A program made the translations under genes and the position numbers. A stretch of 64,000 nt of DNA from Sandaracinus amylolyticus (lineage in GTDB: Bacteria > Myxococcota_A > Polyangia > Polyangiales > Sandaracinaceae), in NCBI RefSeq assembly GCF_021631985.1, contig NZ_CP070225.1, positions 7,316,001 through 7,380,000 of the forward strand, given 5' to 3'. The notes beneath the pieces were generated by a model. The model searched no databases. It had not been told where the DNA came from and was given only the letters and a program-made list of their open reading frames with translations. Of this stretch, positions 17,191 to 25,595 are shown piece after piece. How positions within the stretch are numbered: the stretch's first letter is position 1; the number at the start of each line of letters is the position of its first letter.

Positions 17191-18717
17191 ATGTCTGCCT
17201 ACCTCGAGCGCGCCGCGCTCCACCAGACACGCTTCCGCACCCCCGGCGTCGCGCCCGACACGCGCGGCGTCGTGCTGGGTCAGAAGGGCGCCCTCCTCTT
17301 CCCCTCGCTCGATCGTGTCGTCGCGTTCTTCCGCGCGTACGGCGACGACGGCTCGATCGACGAGATCCTCCCGTCGCTCTCGATCCGTCGCGTGATCACG
17401 CCGCTCCGCACGCGCGAGCTGCTCGTGATGCTCGCCGCGGAGTCGTCGTACCGCATGGATCGCGTCGCCGCGATCGCGCGCCTCGCGGGCGGCATGGTGT
17501 TCACCGGCACCTCGCGTCACTTCGTGAAGTACCGCGATGCCGCGTCGCCTCTCGGCTACGACGTCGCCGAGCTCTTCGATCAGCCCGCCGACGCGATCGT
17601 CTACTCGGACAGCTTCCGCCAGGTCTACACGTTCGAGCGCGAGATCCCGTTCCGTGAGCTCGTGCTGAAGCTCGAGCCCCATCGCGCGCCGCCCGGCGAG
17701 GGAAAGAGCGCGCCCACGCGCCTGTGGTGCACCGCCGAGGTCGGCGTCGGGCACGCGCTGATCGGCTATCTGTTCCGGTGGCGCGTGCGGGCACGCGTCG
17801 CGCTCGCGGAGTGGCCGAGCCAGAGCGCGTTCGACGACGCGCCGGTGCGCATGCACGTGCTCGAGCTCGAAGAGACTCCGCACCGCGTGATCGCGCTCTT
17901 GCGCACGCTGCCCGGCGTGCACGTCTTCGAGCCGCTCGGCGCGACGTTCGGTGTGGAGCTCGGCTTCAAGCACCCGATCGCGCTCGAGAGCTGCCAGAGC
18001 CTCTTCGCGAACGCGGGGCTCACGCTCTTCCGCGGCGACGGCAAGGTCACGGTCGTCGATCCGACGCCGCCCTTCGTGCCGGTGCGCTCGCTCGTGCGCT
18101 CGACGCTCACGATGGAGAGCGCGCAGAACGTCGCGAGCGGCGCCGCGATCGATCAGGGCATGCGCCCGATGGCGCTCGATCTCCGGCTCGCGCCGACGAA
18201 CGCGCCGTGGCGCAACGTGGTCGCGACCGTCGTGCCCGCGTCGCAGCGCGAGTGGCTCGCGAAGCTGCTCTACGTGCTCCCGCAGCGCACGCTCGAGTCG
18301 CTGCGCATCGCGGTCACCGAGCGCGCCTACTACCTCCTCGATCCCGCAGGCATCGAGGGTGTCCCGCTGGGCCGCTTCTACGGCGAGGTCGCGACCCGCA
18401 TCTACGTGCCCGCGGGCATGACGCTCGTGCCCGCGATCGCCGCGTCGGTGCTCGAGGAGCTGGTGCGTGATCGCGGCGGCGGCCACGTCTTCTTCGAGCC
18501 CGACTCGCCCACGCCGCGCGTGATCGCGAACGAAGCGTTCGGCGCGGTCTCGCGCCGCGTGCTGCGCGAGCTCTCGGGCCAGGTCGTGCACGCCGAAGCG
18601 CCCGATCGTGTCGATCCCCCGCTCCCGACGCTGCAATACGGCCCCGAGACGCGCTTCCCGCTGTGGGGCGCGCCGGGGCGCGCCGAGACCGAGGCCGGCG
18701 AGAAGAAGAGCGAGTGA
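17191..18717 (+). CDS. Unrecognised first protein of the MoxR/vWA operon
   Basis: A 508-residue soluble protein with no signal peptide, no membrane segment and no motif I recognise. It mixes helices with beta-rich parts. Residues 10-60 include GVVLGQKGALLFPSLDRVVAFFRAYGDD. The middle (from about 145) has FEREIPFRELVLKLEP and RLWCTAEVGVGHALIGYLFRWRV. The end has FYGEVATRIYVPAGMTLVPAIA. In MoxR-vWA ternary systems the third component is often a variable, lineage-specific protein in this position, and this could be such a protein; I cannot assign its family. The stop overlaps the next start (GTGA), so the two are co-translated. ATG 17191 follows ACGAGA. Confidence 0.8.
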   Translation: MSAYLERAALHQTRFRTPGVAPDTRGVVLGQKGALLFPSLDRVVAFFRAYGDDGSIDEILPSLSIRRVITPLRTRELLVMLAAESSYRMDRVAAIARLAGGMVFTGTSRHFVKYRDAASPLGYDVAELFDQPADAIVYSDSFRQVYTFEREIPFRELVLKLEPHRAPPGEGKSAPTRLWCTAEVGVGHALIGYLFRWRVRARVALAEWPSQSAFDDAPVRMHVLELEETPHRVIALLRTLPGVHVFEPLGATFGVELGFKHPIALESCQSLFANAGLTLFRGDGKVTVVDPTPPFVPVRSLVRSTLTMESAQNVASGAAIDQGMRPMALDLRLAPTNAPWRNVVATVVPASQREWLAKLLYVLPQRTLESLRIAVTERAYYLLDPAGIEGVPLGRFYGEVATRIYVPAGMTLVPAIAASVLEELVRDRGGGHVFFEPDSPTPRVIANEAFGAVSRRVLRELSGQVVHAEAPDRVDPPLPTLQYGPETRFPLWGAPGRAETEAGEKKSE

Positions 18718-19892
18718 CCGACGTCGCCAAGCTCCAGGCCGCATACGACGCGCTCGTCGTGAAGTTCCTCGCGCCGCTGATGAGCGGCGACGTGGCGGAG
18801 CTCTCTCGCCCGGTCGCGCCCGGCGCGCTCGACTACTTCGCGCAGACGCGCTCCACCTCGGCCGAGGCCGAGTCGCGCATCTTCGATCAGCTCCATCGCC
18901 TCGGCTCCGAGATCGCACCGCTCGAGACCGTGCCCTGGCCCTCGCGCGACCTCGTCGGCCTCGCGATGGTGCTGCACGATCTCCTCTTCCTCACCGATCC
19001 CTCGCTCGATCGCCTCTTCGCGCGCGGCGCGCGCGGCATCGTGCTCGACTGGATCGATCGCCTGCTCGACCTGATCCAGCCGCCCGACACCCGCGGCGAG
19101 GCGCTCTCGCGGCACGCGATGCTCACCGCGTTCTTCGCGACCCAGCGGCGCGACACCGTCGTTCGCAACTGGGCCTACACCTATCGTTTCTTCGGGCGCC
19201 CGGTGCCCGGCAACGTCACCGCGCTCCCGCGCGTCCGCTTCGTGCGCGAGGAGCACACGATCATCGAGGTGCTCCCGCTCTTCGCGAAGCTCGACGAGAT
19301 CGCGGGGCTCGGGCTCTCGGCGCGCCTCCGCGACGCGGTCGCGCGCTCACCCGTCACCGAGCTCGCGATGCCCGCGCGCTTCGCCCCGCTGCGCTTCGGG
19401 GTCGCCGGCCTGCGCGTGCTCTCCGATCCCGCGCTGCGCGGCGGCATCGCGCGGTCGATCGCGGCGAGCGGCGAGTGGCAGAGCGCGAGCGCGCTCGGTG
19501 CCGCGCTCTTCGCGCCCGAGATGCTCTCCGCGCCGCCGCCCTTCCTCGCGCCGGCGCTCCAGCTCCTCTTCGAGATCCACGTCACGTCGACGCTCGACGC
19601 GCGCGTCGAGACCCGCATCCCGGGCTCGCTCGATCCCCACGCGCTGCGCTACGCCGCGGTGCTGCCCGCGTGGCTCGAGGACTCGCTCGCGCTCGACGAG
19701 ATCCGCGCGCTCGACGACGGGGATCGCGCCGTGCTGCAGCGCCGCGCCGAGCAGCTCCGACGCGCGATCCCGCGCGCCCAGATCGACGAGGTCGCCGCGC
19801 TCGTCACGCGCGCGCGCACCGTCCTCCACGCACCCCAGAGCGGAACGATGGCCGCCGCGCGCGCCGCGCGCGTGGCGTCCGGATCGAGGTGA
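18714..19892 (+). CDS. Unrecognised second protein of the MoxR/vWA operon
   Basis: A 392-residue soluble, largely alpha-helical protein with no signal peptide and no recognised motif. The start is a GTG in a GTGA overlap with the preceding stop, and the end lies 5 nt before the MoxR start. Notable stretches are LVGLAMVLHDLLFLTDPSLDRLF near residue 80, RNWAYTYRFFGRPVPG near 150 and ALPAWLEDSL-type helices towards the end. Tight packing between the first operon gene and the ATPase implies a fixed dose relative to both. It may be an adaptor or substrate-recognition subunit for the ATPase; this is inference from position only. Confidence 0.8.
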   Translation: MTDVAKLQAAYDALVVKFLAPLMSGDVAELSRPVAPGALDYFAQTRSTSAEAESRIFDQLHRLGSEIAPLETVPWPSRDLVGLAMVLHDLLFLTDPSLDRLFARGARGIVLDWIDRLLDLIQPPDTRGEALSRHAMLTAFFATQRRDTVVRNWAYTYRFFGRPVPGNVTALPRVRFVREEHTIIEVLPLFAKLDEIAGLGLSARLRDAVARSPVTELAMPARFAPLRFGVAGLRVLSDPALRGGIARSIAASGEWQSASALGAALFAPEMLSAPPPFLAPALQLLFEIHVTSTLDARVETRIPGSLDPHALRYAAVLPAWLEDSLALDEIRALDDGDRAVLQRRAEQLRRAIPRAQIDEVAALVTRARTVLHAPQSGTMAAARAARVASGSR

Positions 19893-19897
19893 TCGAC

Positions 19898-21076
19898 GTG
19901 AGCCTTCCCCAGAACCAGGTCGTCCAGCGCCTCTCGAACGTCGCGCGCTCGCTCGAGTCCACGTTCCTCGGCAAGAGCGAGACGGTGCGCCTGATGCTCG
20001 TCGCTGCGGTCGCGGGCGAGCACATGCTGCTCGTCGGCCCGCCCGGCACCGCGAAGAGCGCGATCGTGCGCATGTTCGCGAAGCTCGTCGACGCGCGGTA
20101 CTTCGAGTACCTGCTCACGCGCTTCACCGAGCCGAACGAGATCTTCGGCCCGATCGACATCCAGGCGTTCCGCTCGGGCAGCTACCAGCGGCGCATGGAG
20201 GGCATGCTGCCGACCGGCGAGATCGTCTTCCTCGACGAGGTCTTCAAGGCGAACAGCGCGATCCTCAACTCGCTGCTCAGCGTGCTCAACGAGCGCGTCT
20301 ACACGGTCGGCGGCAGCGTGGTGAAGGTCCCGCTCGTGAGCGCGTTCGGCGCGAGCAACGAGGTGCCCAACGACGACGACCTGATGGCGGTCTTCGATCG
20401 TTTCCTCATCCGCCTGAAGAGCGACAACCTCGACAGCTATCACTTCCAGGATCTCCTGGTGCGCGGCCTCGCCCACGAAGCGGCGAAGATCACCGGCGAG
20501 TACGATCGGCTGCAGCCTCAGCTCTCGGCGAACGACCTGCGCACGCTGCACCTCTCGTTCGGCGATCGCATGCGCCGCATCCCCGAGCAGTTCCTCGCCC
20601 AGTACAAGGGCCTGATCTTCCAGATCCGCGCCGAGGGCGTGAGCGTCAGCGATCGCCGCGCGGTGAAGATGCTCAAGCTCTTCTGCGCGAGCTCGCTGCT
20701 CGATGGTCGCGCGACGCCGGACCCGAGCGACTTCTTCCTGCTCAAGCACATCTGGAACAACCTCGATCAGAGCGAGATCCTCGACGGCATCGTCGGCCCG
20801 GTGCTCGAGCAGTGGTATCGCGAGCACCCCGAGGCGCGCCGCGTGAGCGCGACCGACGTCGGCGTCGACGCGCTGATCGCGGAGATCAATCGCATCCGCG
20901 ACCTGCTCACCGGCGATCGCCCGCTGAGCGACATCCAGCTCTTCTCGCAGCTCAAGGCGCTCCAGGAGATCAAGGCCGCGCTCCAGGCGATCGGCACCAA
21001 GCCCTCGCAAGACGCGCTCGCCCGGGTCGATCAGCTCCTCGGCCACGTCTACCAGTCCGGCAAGTTCAGCCAGTGA
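19898..21076 (+). CDS. MoxR-type AAA+ ATPase, RavA-like
   Basis: A 392-residue AAA+ ATPase. Walker A is GPPGTAKS (about 47-54), Walker B is IVFLDE (about 109-114), and a sensor-1 asparagine lies in GASNEVP. The flanks match the RavA branch of MoxR ATPases: YLLTRFTEPNEIFGP, LNSLLSVLNERVY and FDRFLIRL. The family forms hexamers and works with a vWA partner as a remodelling chaperone; in E. coli RavA pairs with ViaA. E. coli RavA is about 100 residues longer, so the C-terminal part differs here. GTG 19898 has GAGGTGA at the right distance. GTG 19889 is an alternative, overlapping the upstream stop. The vWA partner is the next gene, after a 154-bp structured gap. Confidence 0.93.
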   Translation: MSLPQNQVVQRLSNVARSLESTFLGKSETVRLMLVAAVAGEHMLLVGPPGTAKSAIVRMFAKLVDARYFEYLLTRFTEPNEIFGPIDIQAFRSGSYQRRMEGMLPTGEIVFLDEVFKANSAILNSLLSVLNERVYTVGGSVVKVPLVSAFGASNEVPNDDDLMAVFDRFLIRLKSDNLDSYHFQDLLVRGLAHEAAKITGEYDRLQPQLSANDLRTLHLSFGDRMRRIPEQFLAQYKGLIFQIRAEGVSVSDRRAVKMLKLFCASSLLDGRATPDPSDFFLLKHIWNNLDQSEILDGIVGPVLEQWYREHPEARRVSATDVGVDALIAEINRIRDLLTGDRPLSDIQLFSQLKALQEIKAALQAIGTKPSQDALARVDQLLGHVYQSGKFSQ

Positions 21077-21230
21077 TCCTCTGAGGAGGAGAGGAGAGAT
21101 TTCTTAGGAAGGCAGGAAGTTAGGAAGGCAGGAGATCTTGTTTTTCGAGCGAATCCCTCCTGCAACTCCTGCTCTCCTCAGCCGCAATCTCCTGCTCTCC
21201 TCCTCACTCGTGCTCTCCTGAGAAAATTCA
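21077..21230 (+). other. Structured purine/pyrimidine-asymmetric gap inside the MoxR/vWA operon
   Basis: A 154-bp gap that interrupts an otherwise overlapping operon. The first 55 bases are G/A-rich, with TAGGAAGGCAGGA repeated twice (around 21103 and 21121). The last 80 bases are C/T-rich with several CTCCTGCTCTCCTC copies. GAGGAGGAGAG near 21083 is exactly complementary to CTCTCCTCCTC near 21196, and GCAGGAG to CTCCTGC, so the RNA can fold into one long imperfect hairpin. TTGTTTTTCG in the middle is AT-rich. It could be a partial terminator, an RNA processing site or a translation control for the vWA gene, which starts with GTG and lacks a clear Shine-Dalgarno. Confidence 0.6.
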
Positions 21231-22787
21231 GTGACCATTCCTCTCTCCAGTGAGCAGTCGCGCGAGATCGGCGGTCTCCTCCTGTCCGCAGCACAGGTGG
21301 AGAATCCGATGCAGATCCTTCGCGCCGCCCACTGGAGGAACGCGCTCGCGAAGGTGGGCCTGCCCGTTCCGTTCTGGGTCGTGCACGACCTCGGCACGCT
21401 CCTCATCGGCGCGCCCGATGCCATCGGCGCGCGCGCCGGGCTCACTGCCATCCAGGTCCCGCCCTCGGTGCGACAGGCCCACGAGGCGTGGATCGAGACC
21501 CTCGAGGAGCTCGGCAACACCGAGGTCGCCGAGCGCTCGCGCGCCTGGCGCCTCGGCGACGATCTCGTCTCCGTGATCCTCCTGCGCGTGCTCGGCCCGA
21601 TCTACGAGCGACACCTCGGGCCCGGCCGTCGCCCCATCGGCGTCCCGCTCCCGCTCGATCCCGAGGTCTACACGAACCTCGGACCGCGCCTGAACGGCCT
21701 CTTCTCCAACGCCGATCGCAATCCCGACGTGCAGTTCCTCTCGCACCTCGCGCGCGAGCGACTGCGCCTCGTGACCTCGTTCGAGCAGATCGACCTCGAC
21801 ACCCTTCGTCTGCTCGGGATGATGGGCGCCGAGGCGAGCGCCGCGAGCGCGTTCGGCATGCTCGATCTCCTCGACGTGCTCGGCAGCCCCGAGGCCAACG
21901 ACGTCGTGAACTTCTCGCTCGATCTCCTCCCGAGCGTGCTCGAGACGAGGCGCGCCACCGGCGTGCAGACCTTCTCGGTCGACGGCTACGCCGGGCTCGA
22001 GCGCCGCGGCACCATCGACTCGCTGATGCTCAGCGAGCTCGCGTTCGACGAGGACCTCTTCGATCAGCGCTTCGTCGAGAACGAGGTCTTCTACTACGCA
22101 CGCGAGAAGCAGCGCGAAGAGGAGCGCCGCCTCCACTACATCGTGTGCGACGCCACCGCGTCGATGCGCGGTCAGCGCAGCGTGTTCGCGCGCGGCCTCG
22201 CGCTCACGCTCGTGAAGAAGCTCCTCCTCCGCGGCGAGGACGTCTACTTCCGCTTCTTCGACTCGCGCCTCTACGAGGTGCAGCACGCCCGTGCGAAGCG
22301 GCGCAACGAAGCAGGCGTCGACGTGCCCTACGTCCTCAGCTTCAAGGGCGAGCACGGCCGCAACTACGCGAAGGTCTTCGCGCTGCTCGCCAACGATCTC
22401 TCGCGCGTCGCCAAGCGCGAGAAGAAGACGCCGATCCTCTACCTCCTCACGCACGCCGAGTGTCACGTGCCGATCGAGACGATCGAGCGCCTGCGCGACG
22501 TCGCGATGCTCTACGGCATCTTCATGCTCCCCTCGACCGGCAAGCTCGACCTCGAGTACCTGCCGCGCCTGCACACCGTGCAGGTCGTCGACGAGGCCGC
22601 GCTCACCCAGCGCGAGGCGCGCGCCGATCGCGCGCTCGCGATCATCGACGACGCCGCGGGCGAGGCGCGCACCAGCATGCCGCCGGGCCGCAAGTCGCTC
22701 GTGCCCTCGGAGGCCAAGCAGGCGAAGGACGATCTCGCCAAGGCCGAGGCCGAGCTCGACGCGTACCTGCGCGGGGGAGGCGCCTGA
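21231..22787 (+). CDS. vWA-domain partner of the MoxR ATPase
   Basis: A 518-residue cytoplasmic protein. Residues 1-295 are helical and unlike any family I can name. Residues 300-470 form a vWA domain: LHYIVCDATASMRG carries a MIDAS of the form DxTxS (D307, T309, S311), a variant of the usual DxSxS. FFDSRLYEV and TPILYLLTHAECH follow in the positions of the later MIDAS loops. The overall plan, a long helical N-terminus then a C-terminal vWA, is that of ViaA-type partners of RavA ATPases. The GTG start at 21231 is the first in-frame start after the structured gap. It is followed after 3 nt by the TPR/HEAT gene. vWA binding is metal-dependent and would recruit clients to the ATPase. Confidence 0.9.
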   Translation: MTIPLSSEQSREIGGLLLSAAQVENPMQILRAAHWRNALAKVGLPVPFWVVHDLGTLLIGAPDAIGARAGLTAIQVPPSVRQAHEAWIETLEELGNTEVAERSRAWRLGDDLVSVILLRVLGPIYERHLGPGRRPIGVPLPLDPEVYTNLGPRLNGLFSNADRNPDVQFLSHLARERLRLVTSFEQIDLDTLRLLGMMGAEASAASAFGMLDLLDVLGSPEANDVVNFSLDLLPSVLETRRATGVQTFSVDGYAGLERRGTIDSLMLSELAFDEDLFDQRFVENEVFYYAREKQREEERRLHYIVCDATASMRGQRSVFARGLALTLVKKLLLRGEDVYFRFFDSRLYEVQHARAKRRNEAGVDVPYVLSFKGEHGRNYAKVFALLANDLSRVAKREKKTPILYLLTHAECHVPIETIERLRDVAMLYGIFMLPSTGKLDLEYLPRLHTVQVVDEAALTQREARADRALAIIDDAAGEARTSMPPGRKSLVPSEAKQAKDDLAKAEAELDAYLRGGGA

Positions 22788-22790
22788 TCG

Positions 22791-24593
22791 ATGGGCGTCG
22801 GCGGTATCGACAAGCGCCAGGTCGAGCGCGACGCGAACGAGCTCGTGCGCGCCGGTCGCTGGGAGGACGCGCTCGGCAAGCTCTGGCTCCTGGTCGATCG
22901 CTCGCACGTGATCGACGACGAGTTCCGCGCGTACCTCCGCACGATGGCGGGCTGCTACGAGCAGCTCGGCCGCAAGCGCGCCGCGGGCGCGGCGTGGCTC
23001 TTCCTCGGCGACCTCGCGCGCGCGAACGCGCTCGCCCAGAGCGTCCCGCTCGACCTCGCGCGATGCGCGGTCACCGCGCGCGATCACGCGCAGGCCGCGC
23101 GCTGGTTCGAGGCCGCGGGCTGGCTCGGCCACGCTGCGATCCAGCTCGAGCTCGCGAAGAACGATCGCGGCGCGCGCGTGCTCTGGGAGCGCCTCGCCGA
23201 CGACACGCGGCTGCGCGACGACCCGTACACCCAGGGCCTCGTGCGCTTCAACCTCGGTCGCGCCTGCGCGCGCCTCGGCGACGCCGAGCCGGCGCGCCGC
23301 CAGCAGGTCGCCGCGATGCACCTGCTCACCGCCGCCGCCGACGGCTTCGAGCAGAAAGGCCTCCGCGAGCGCGCGTTCGACTGCTACGGCGTGCTGCTCA
23401 CGATCGGCCGCGAGGGCAGCTTCGAGAACCTCGCCGAGGGCTACCTCAACTGCGTGCGCATCCTGCGCGAGGACGGCCTCAAGTACTACGTCCTGCAGTA
23501 CTACGAGGACTTCCAGTCGCTCGCGCTGCAGCGACGCGAGCTCCACGCCGCTGCGACCCTCTATCGCGAGGCCGCGGAGTTCGCGCGCCGCCAGAGCATG
23601 CCCTACGCGCGCTTCTATCGCGCCAAGGGCGGCGAGACCCACGTGATGGCGGCCGAGCGCGCGATCGAGAGCGGCGCCACCGCGGAGCTCGCGGAGAACA
23701 GCTACGCCGCGGCGATCGACGCGTACAACGAGCTCGGCCTCTACTCGCGCGTCCGCGAGATCTACTCGAAGCTCGCCGCGCTCCCGCTCTCCGACAAGCG
23801 CCGCGCGCGTTACTCGCGCCTCGCCCAGCGCCTCAAGGGCATGGCGGACGACGAGACGCCGATGCCCTCGTTCCCCGACTACCTGCGGATGGACACCGCG
23901 TACCCCGAGATCTGGCGGCTCGACGTGATCGAGTGGGAGCAGGCCGGGGATCCCGCCGAGACGATGGCGGAGGTGGTGCAGGACGACAAATGGCCCGACT
24001 TCACGCGGCGCCGCGCGCTGCTGTGTCGTCTCGCCCAGCTCGGATCGCCCGACGCGGGCGCGGCATCGCTGCGCCCCCAGACGCTCTCGGTGCTCGCGAG
24101 CCACCTCGGGCGCGTCGAGATCTACGCCGCGCTCGCGCCGCTCGAGCGGATGCTGGGCCACGAGGACGCGCGGGTGCGCGCCGCGGTGATGCGCGCGGTG
24201 CGTCAGCTCTTCTTCAAGCGCTCGTTCGTCTCGATCATCAAGGGCCTCGCCGACGACGACGCGAGCGTGCGGCGCGAAGCGCTCGCGGCGGTGCAGAGCC
24301 TGCACTTCGGCCACGCGTTCGATCCGCTCTCGCGCATCTACCGCGACGCCCAGGACGTGGAGACGAGGCGCGCCGCGCTCGCATCGATCGGCAAGATCCC
24401 GAGCATCGAGGCGGCGGAGCTGCTGATCGACGTGGTGCGCCACGGCGAGCGTCACGAGAAGGACATCGCGCGCGATCTGCTGGTGCGCGCGGATCATCCG
24501 GACGTCGGCGCGCTGCTGCGGAAGTCGCACGCGGCCGAGACCGGGCCGGCGCGTGCCGATCTCGAGCGCGTCCTCCGGGCTCGGGGCGGATAG
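22791..24593 (+). CDS. TPR and HEAT-repeat scaffold protein of the MoxR/vWA operon
   Basis: A 600-residue cytoplasmic all-helical protein. Residues 1-350 form TPR-like helix pairs (WEDALGKLWLLVDRSHV, AARWFEAAGWLGHAAIQLELAKN, RAFDCYGVLLTIG, LYREAAEFARRQ). Residues 420-590 form HEAT-like repeats (APLERMLGHEDARVRAAVMRAVR, GLADDDASVRREALAAVQSL, DVETRRAALASIGKI). No enzyme motif is present, so it is a scaffold that probably holds client or partner proteins. ATG 22791 follows GGGGGAGG. It is the last gene of the block; the OmpA lipoprotein behind it appears to have its own -10 element. Confidence 0.88.
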   Translation: MGVGGIDKRQVERDANELVRAGRWEDALGKLWLLVDRSHVIDDEFRAYLRTMAGCYEQLGRKRAAGAAWLFLGDLARANALAQSVPLDLARCAVTARDHAQAARWFEAAGWLGHAAIQLELAKNDRGARVLWERLADDTRLRDDPYTQGLVRFNLGRACARLGDAEPARRQQVAAMHLLTAAADGFEQKGLRERAFDCYGVLLTIGREGSFENLAEGYLNCVRILREDGLKYYVLQYYEDFQSLALQRRELHAAATLYREAAEFARRQSMPYARFYRAKGGETHVMAAERAIESGATAELAENSYAAAIDAYNELGLYSRVREIYSKLAALPLSDKRRARYSRLAQRLKGMADDETPMPSFPDYLRMDTAYPEIWRLDVIEWEQAGDPAETMAEVVQDDKWPDFTRRRALLCRLAQLGSPDAGAASLRPQTLSVLASHLGRVEIYAALAPLERMLGHEDARVRAAVMRAVRQLFFKRSFVSIIKGLADDDASVRREALAAVQSLHFGHAFDPLSRIYRDAQDVETRRAALASIGKIPSIEAAELLIDVVRHGERHEKDIARDLLVRADHPDVGALLRKSHAAETGPARADLERVLRARGG

Positions 24594-24630
24594 CTCTCCG
24601 CGCACTGCTCGCGTGGTAGCCTCGCGCGTC

Positions 24631-25479
24631 ATGGCGCTTCCTCGCGTGCAGCTCCCGCTCGTCGTGCTCCTCCTGATCGGCTGCGGCGGATCGGGCGGGT
24701 CGACGAGCACCGAATCGTCCTCGAGCAGCTCGGGATCCGAGCAACCCGCGAGCGACGAGTTCCAGCTCTCGAGCTCCGACGACGCGGGGCAGGCGCGCGG
24801 CGATCATCCCTCGCAGATCACCGCGACCGCCAGCGAGGCCGCGATGCGCCTCTTCGTGGTCGATCCCGATGCCGGACCGATCCCGGGGATCGTGATCAAG
24901 CTGACCGGCGCCGACGGGCGCGCGTTCTACACCGGCGAGACCGACTCGGCCGGGTACGCCGAGGTGCTCGTCCCGACCGGCCAGCGCTACGACATCGAGT
25001 ACCTCAGCCTCGGCCGCCGGACCACGAGCGCGCACGTCGAGGTGCCGAGCGGCCCGCGCCAGGACATCCGGCTGACCCTGCGCTACCGCAGGCACCGCCG
25101 CGCGGCCCCGGCCGCCGGTGCGACCGCGGCCCAGCCCGAGGAGGAGCGGCTGGTCCTCGAGGACGTGCTCTTCGAGAGCAACAGCGCGACGATCACCCCC
25201 GACTCGTTCGCGCGGCTCGATCGTGTCGTCGAGTACCTGGTGCACCGGCCGAGCGCGCGGCTGCGGATCTCGGGGCACACCGACAACCTCGGCGACCCGC
25301 GCCGCAACCTCCGGCTCTCCGAGCAGCGCGCCCAGGCGGTTCGCGACTATCTCGTGCAGCACGGCATCGACGCGTCGCGCGTCGAGGCCGTCGGCGTCGG
25401 CGACGCCCAGCCCGTCGCGCCGAACGACACCGAGGAAGGCCGCGCCCAGAACCGCCGCATCGAGGTCGTCGAGCTCTGA
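24631..25479 (+). CDS. OmpA-family lipoprotein
   Basis: A 282-residue lipoprotein: lipobox in VVLLLIGC, then a Ser-rich linker. Residues 75-155 form a beta-sandwich of the carboxypeptidase-regulatory-like type (GPIPGIVIKLTGADG, DSAGYAEVLV). Residues 170-282 form an OmpA domain with DVLFESNSATI, ISGHTDNLG, LSEQRAQAVRDYL and QNRRIEV, all key residues intact, so it should bind peptidoglycan. ATG 24631 has no Shine-Dalgarno; TAGCCT ends 8 nt upstream, which fits a leaderless transcript and separate expression from the MoxR operon. It may still be part of the same system at the envelope. Confidence 0.92.
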   Translation: MALPRVQLPLVVLLLIGCGGSGGSTSTESSSSSSGSEQPASDEFQLSSSDDAGQARGDHPSQITATASEAAMRLFVVDPDAGPIPGIVIKLTGADGRAFYTGETDSAGYAEVLVPTGQRYDIEYLSLGRRTTSAHVEVPSGPRQDIRLTLRYRRHRRAAPAAGATAAQPEEERLVLEDVLFESNSATITPDSFARLDRVVEYLVHRPSARLRISGHTDNLGDPRRNLRLSEQRAQAVRDYLVQHGIDASRVEAVGVGDAQPVAPNDTEEGRAQNRRIEVVEL

Positions 25480-25540
25480 TCGAGCGCGCGCCGGGCCATC
25501 GAGCGCGGCGGCGCGTGATGCGGAGCGCGGCGCCGCCCCC

Positions 25541-25559
25541 TCACGACGCCGCGTCGTGA
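25541..25559. terminator. Hairpin between convergent genes
   Basis: TCACGACG pairs perfectly with CGTCGTGA around a three-base loop, in the 116-bp gap between two convergent genes. There is no clear T-tract on either strand, so it is a possible bidirectional terminator only. Confidence 0.35.
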
Positions 25560-25595
25560 ATCGTCCACGTGCACGGCTGTTCCACCGCTCGCCGA

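Noticed and set aside
21228-24710. Open frame of about 1160 codons opposite the vWA and TPR/HEAT genes
   Set aside because: Composition is that of a codon-bias shadow; the plus strand has well-supported proteins across the whole span.
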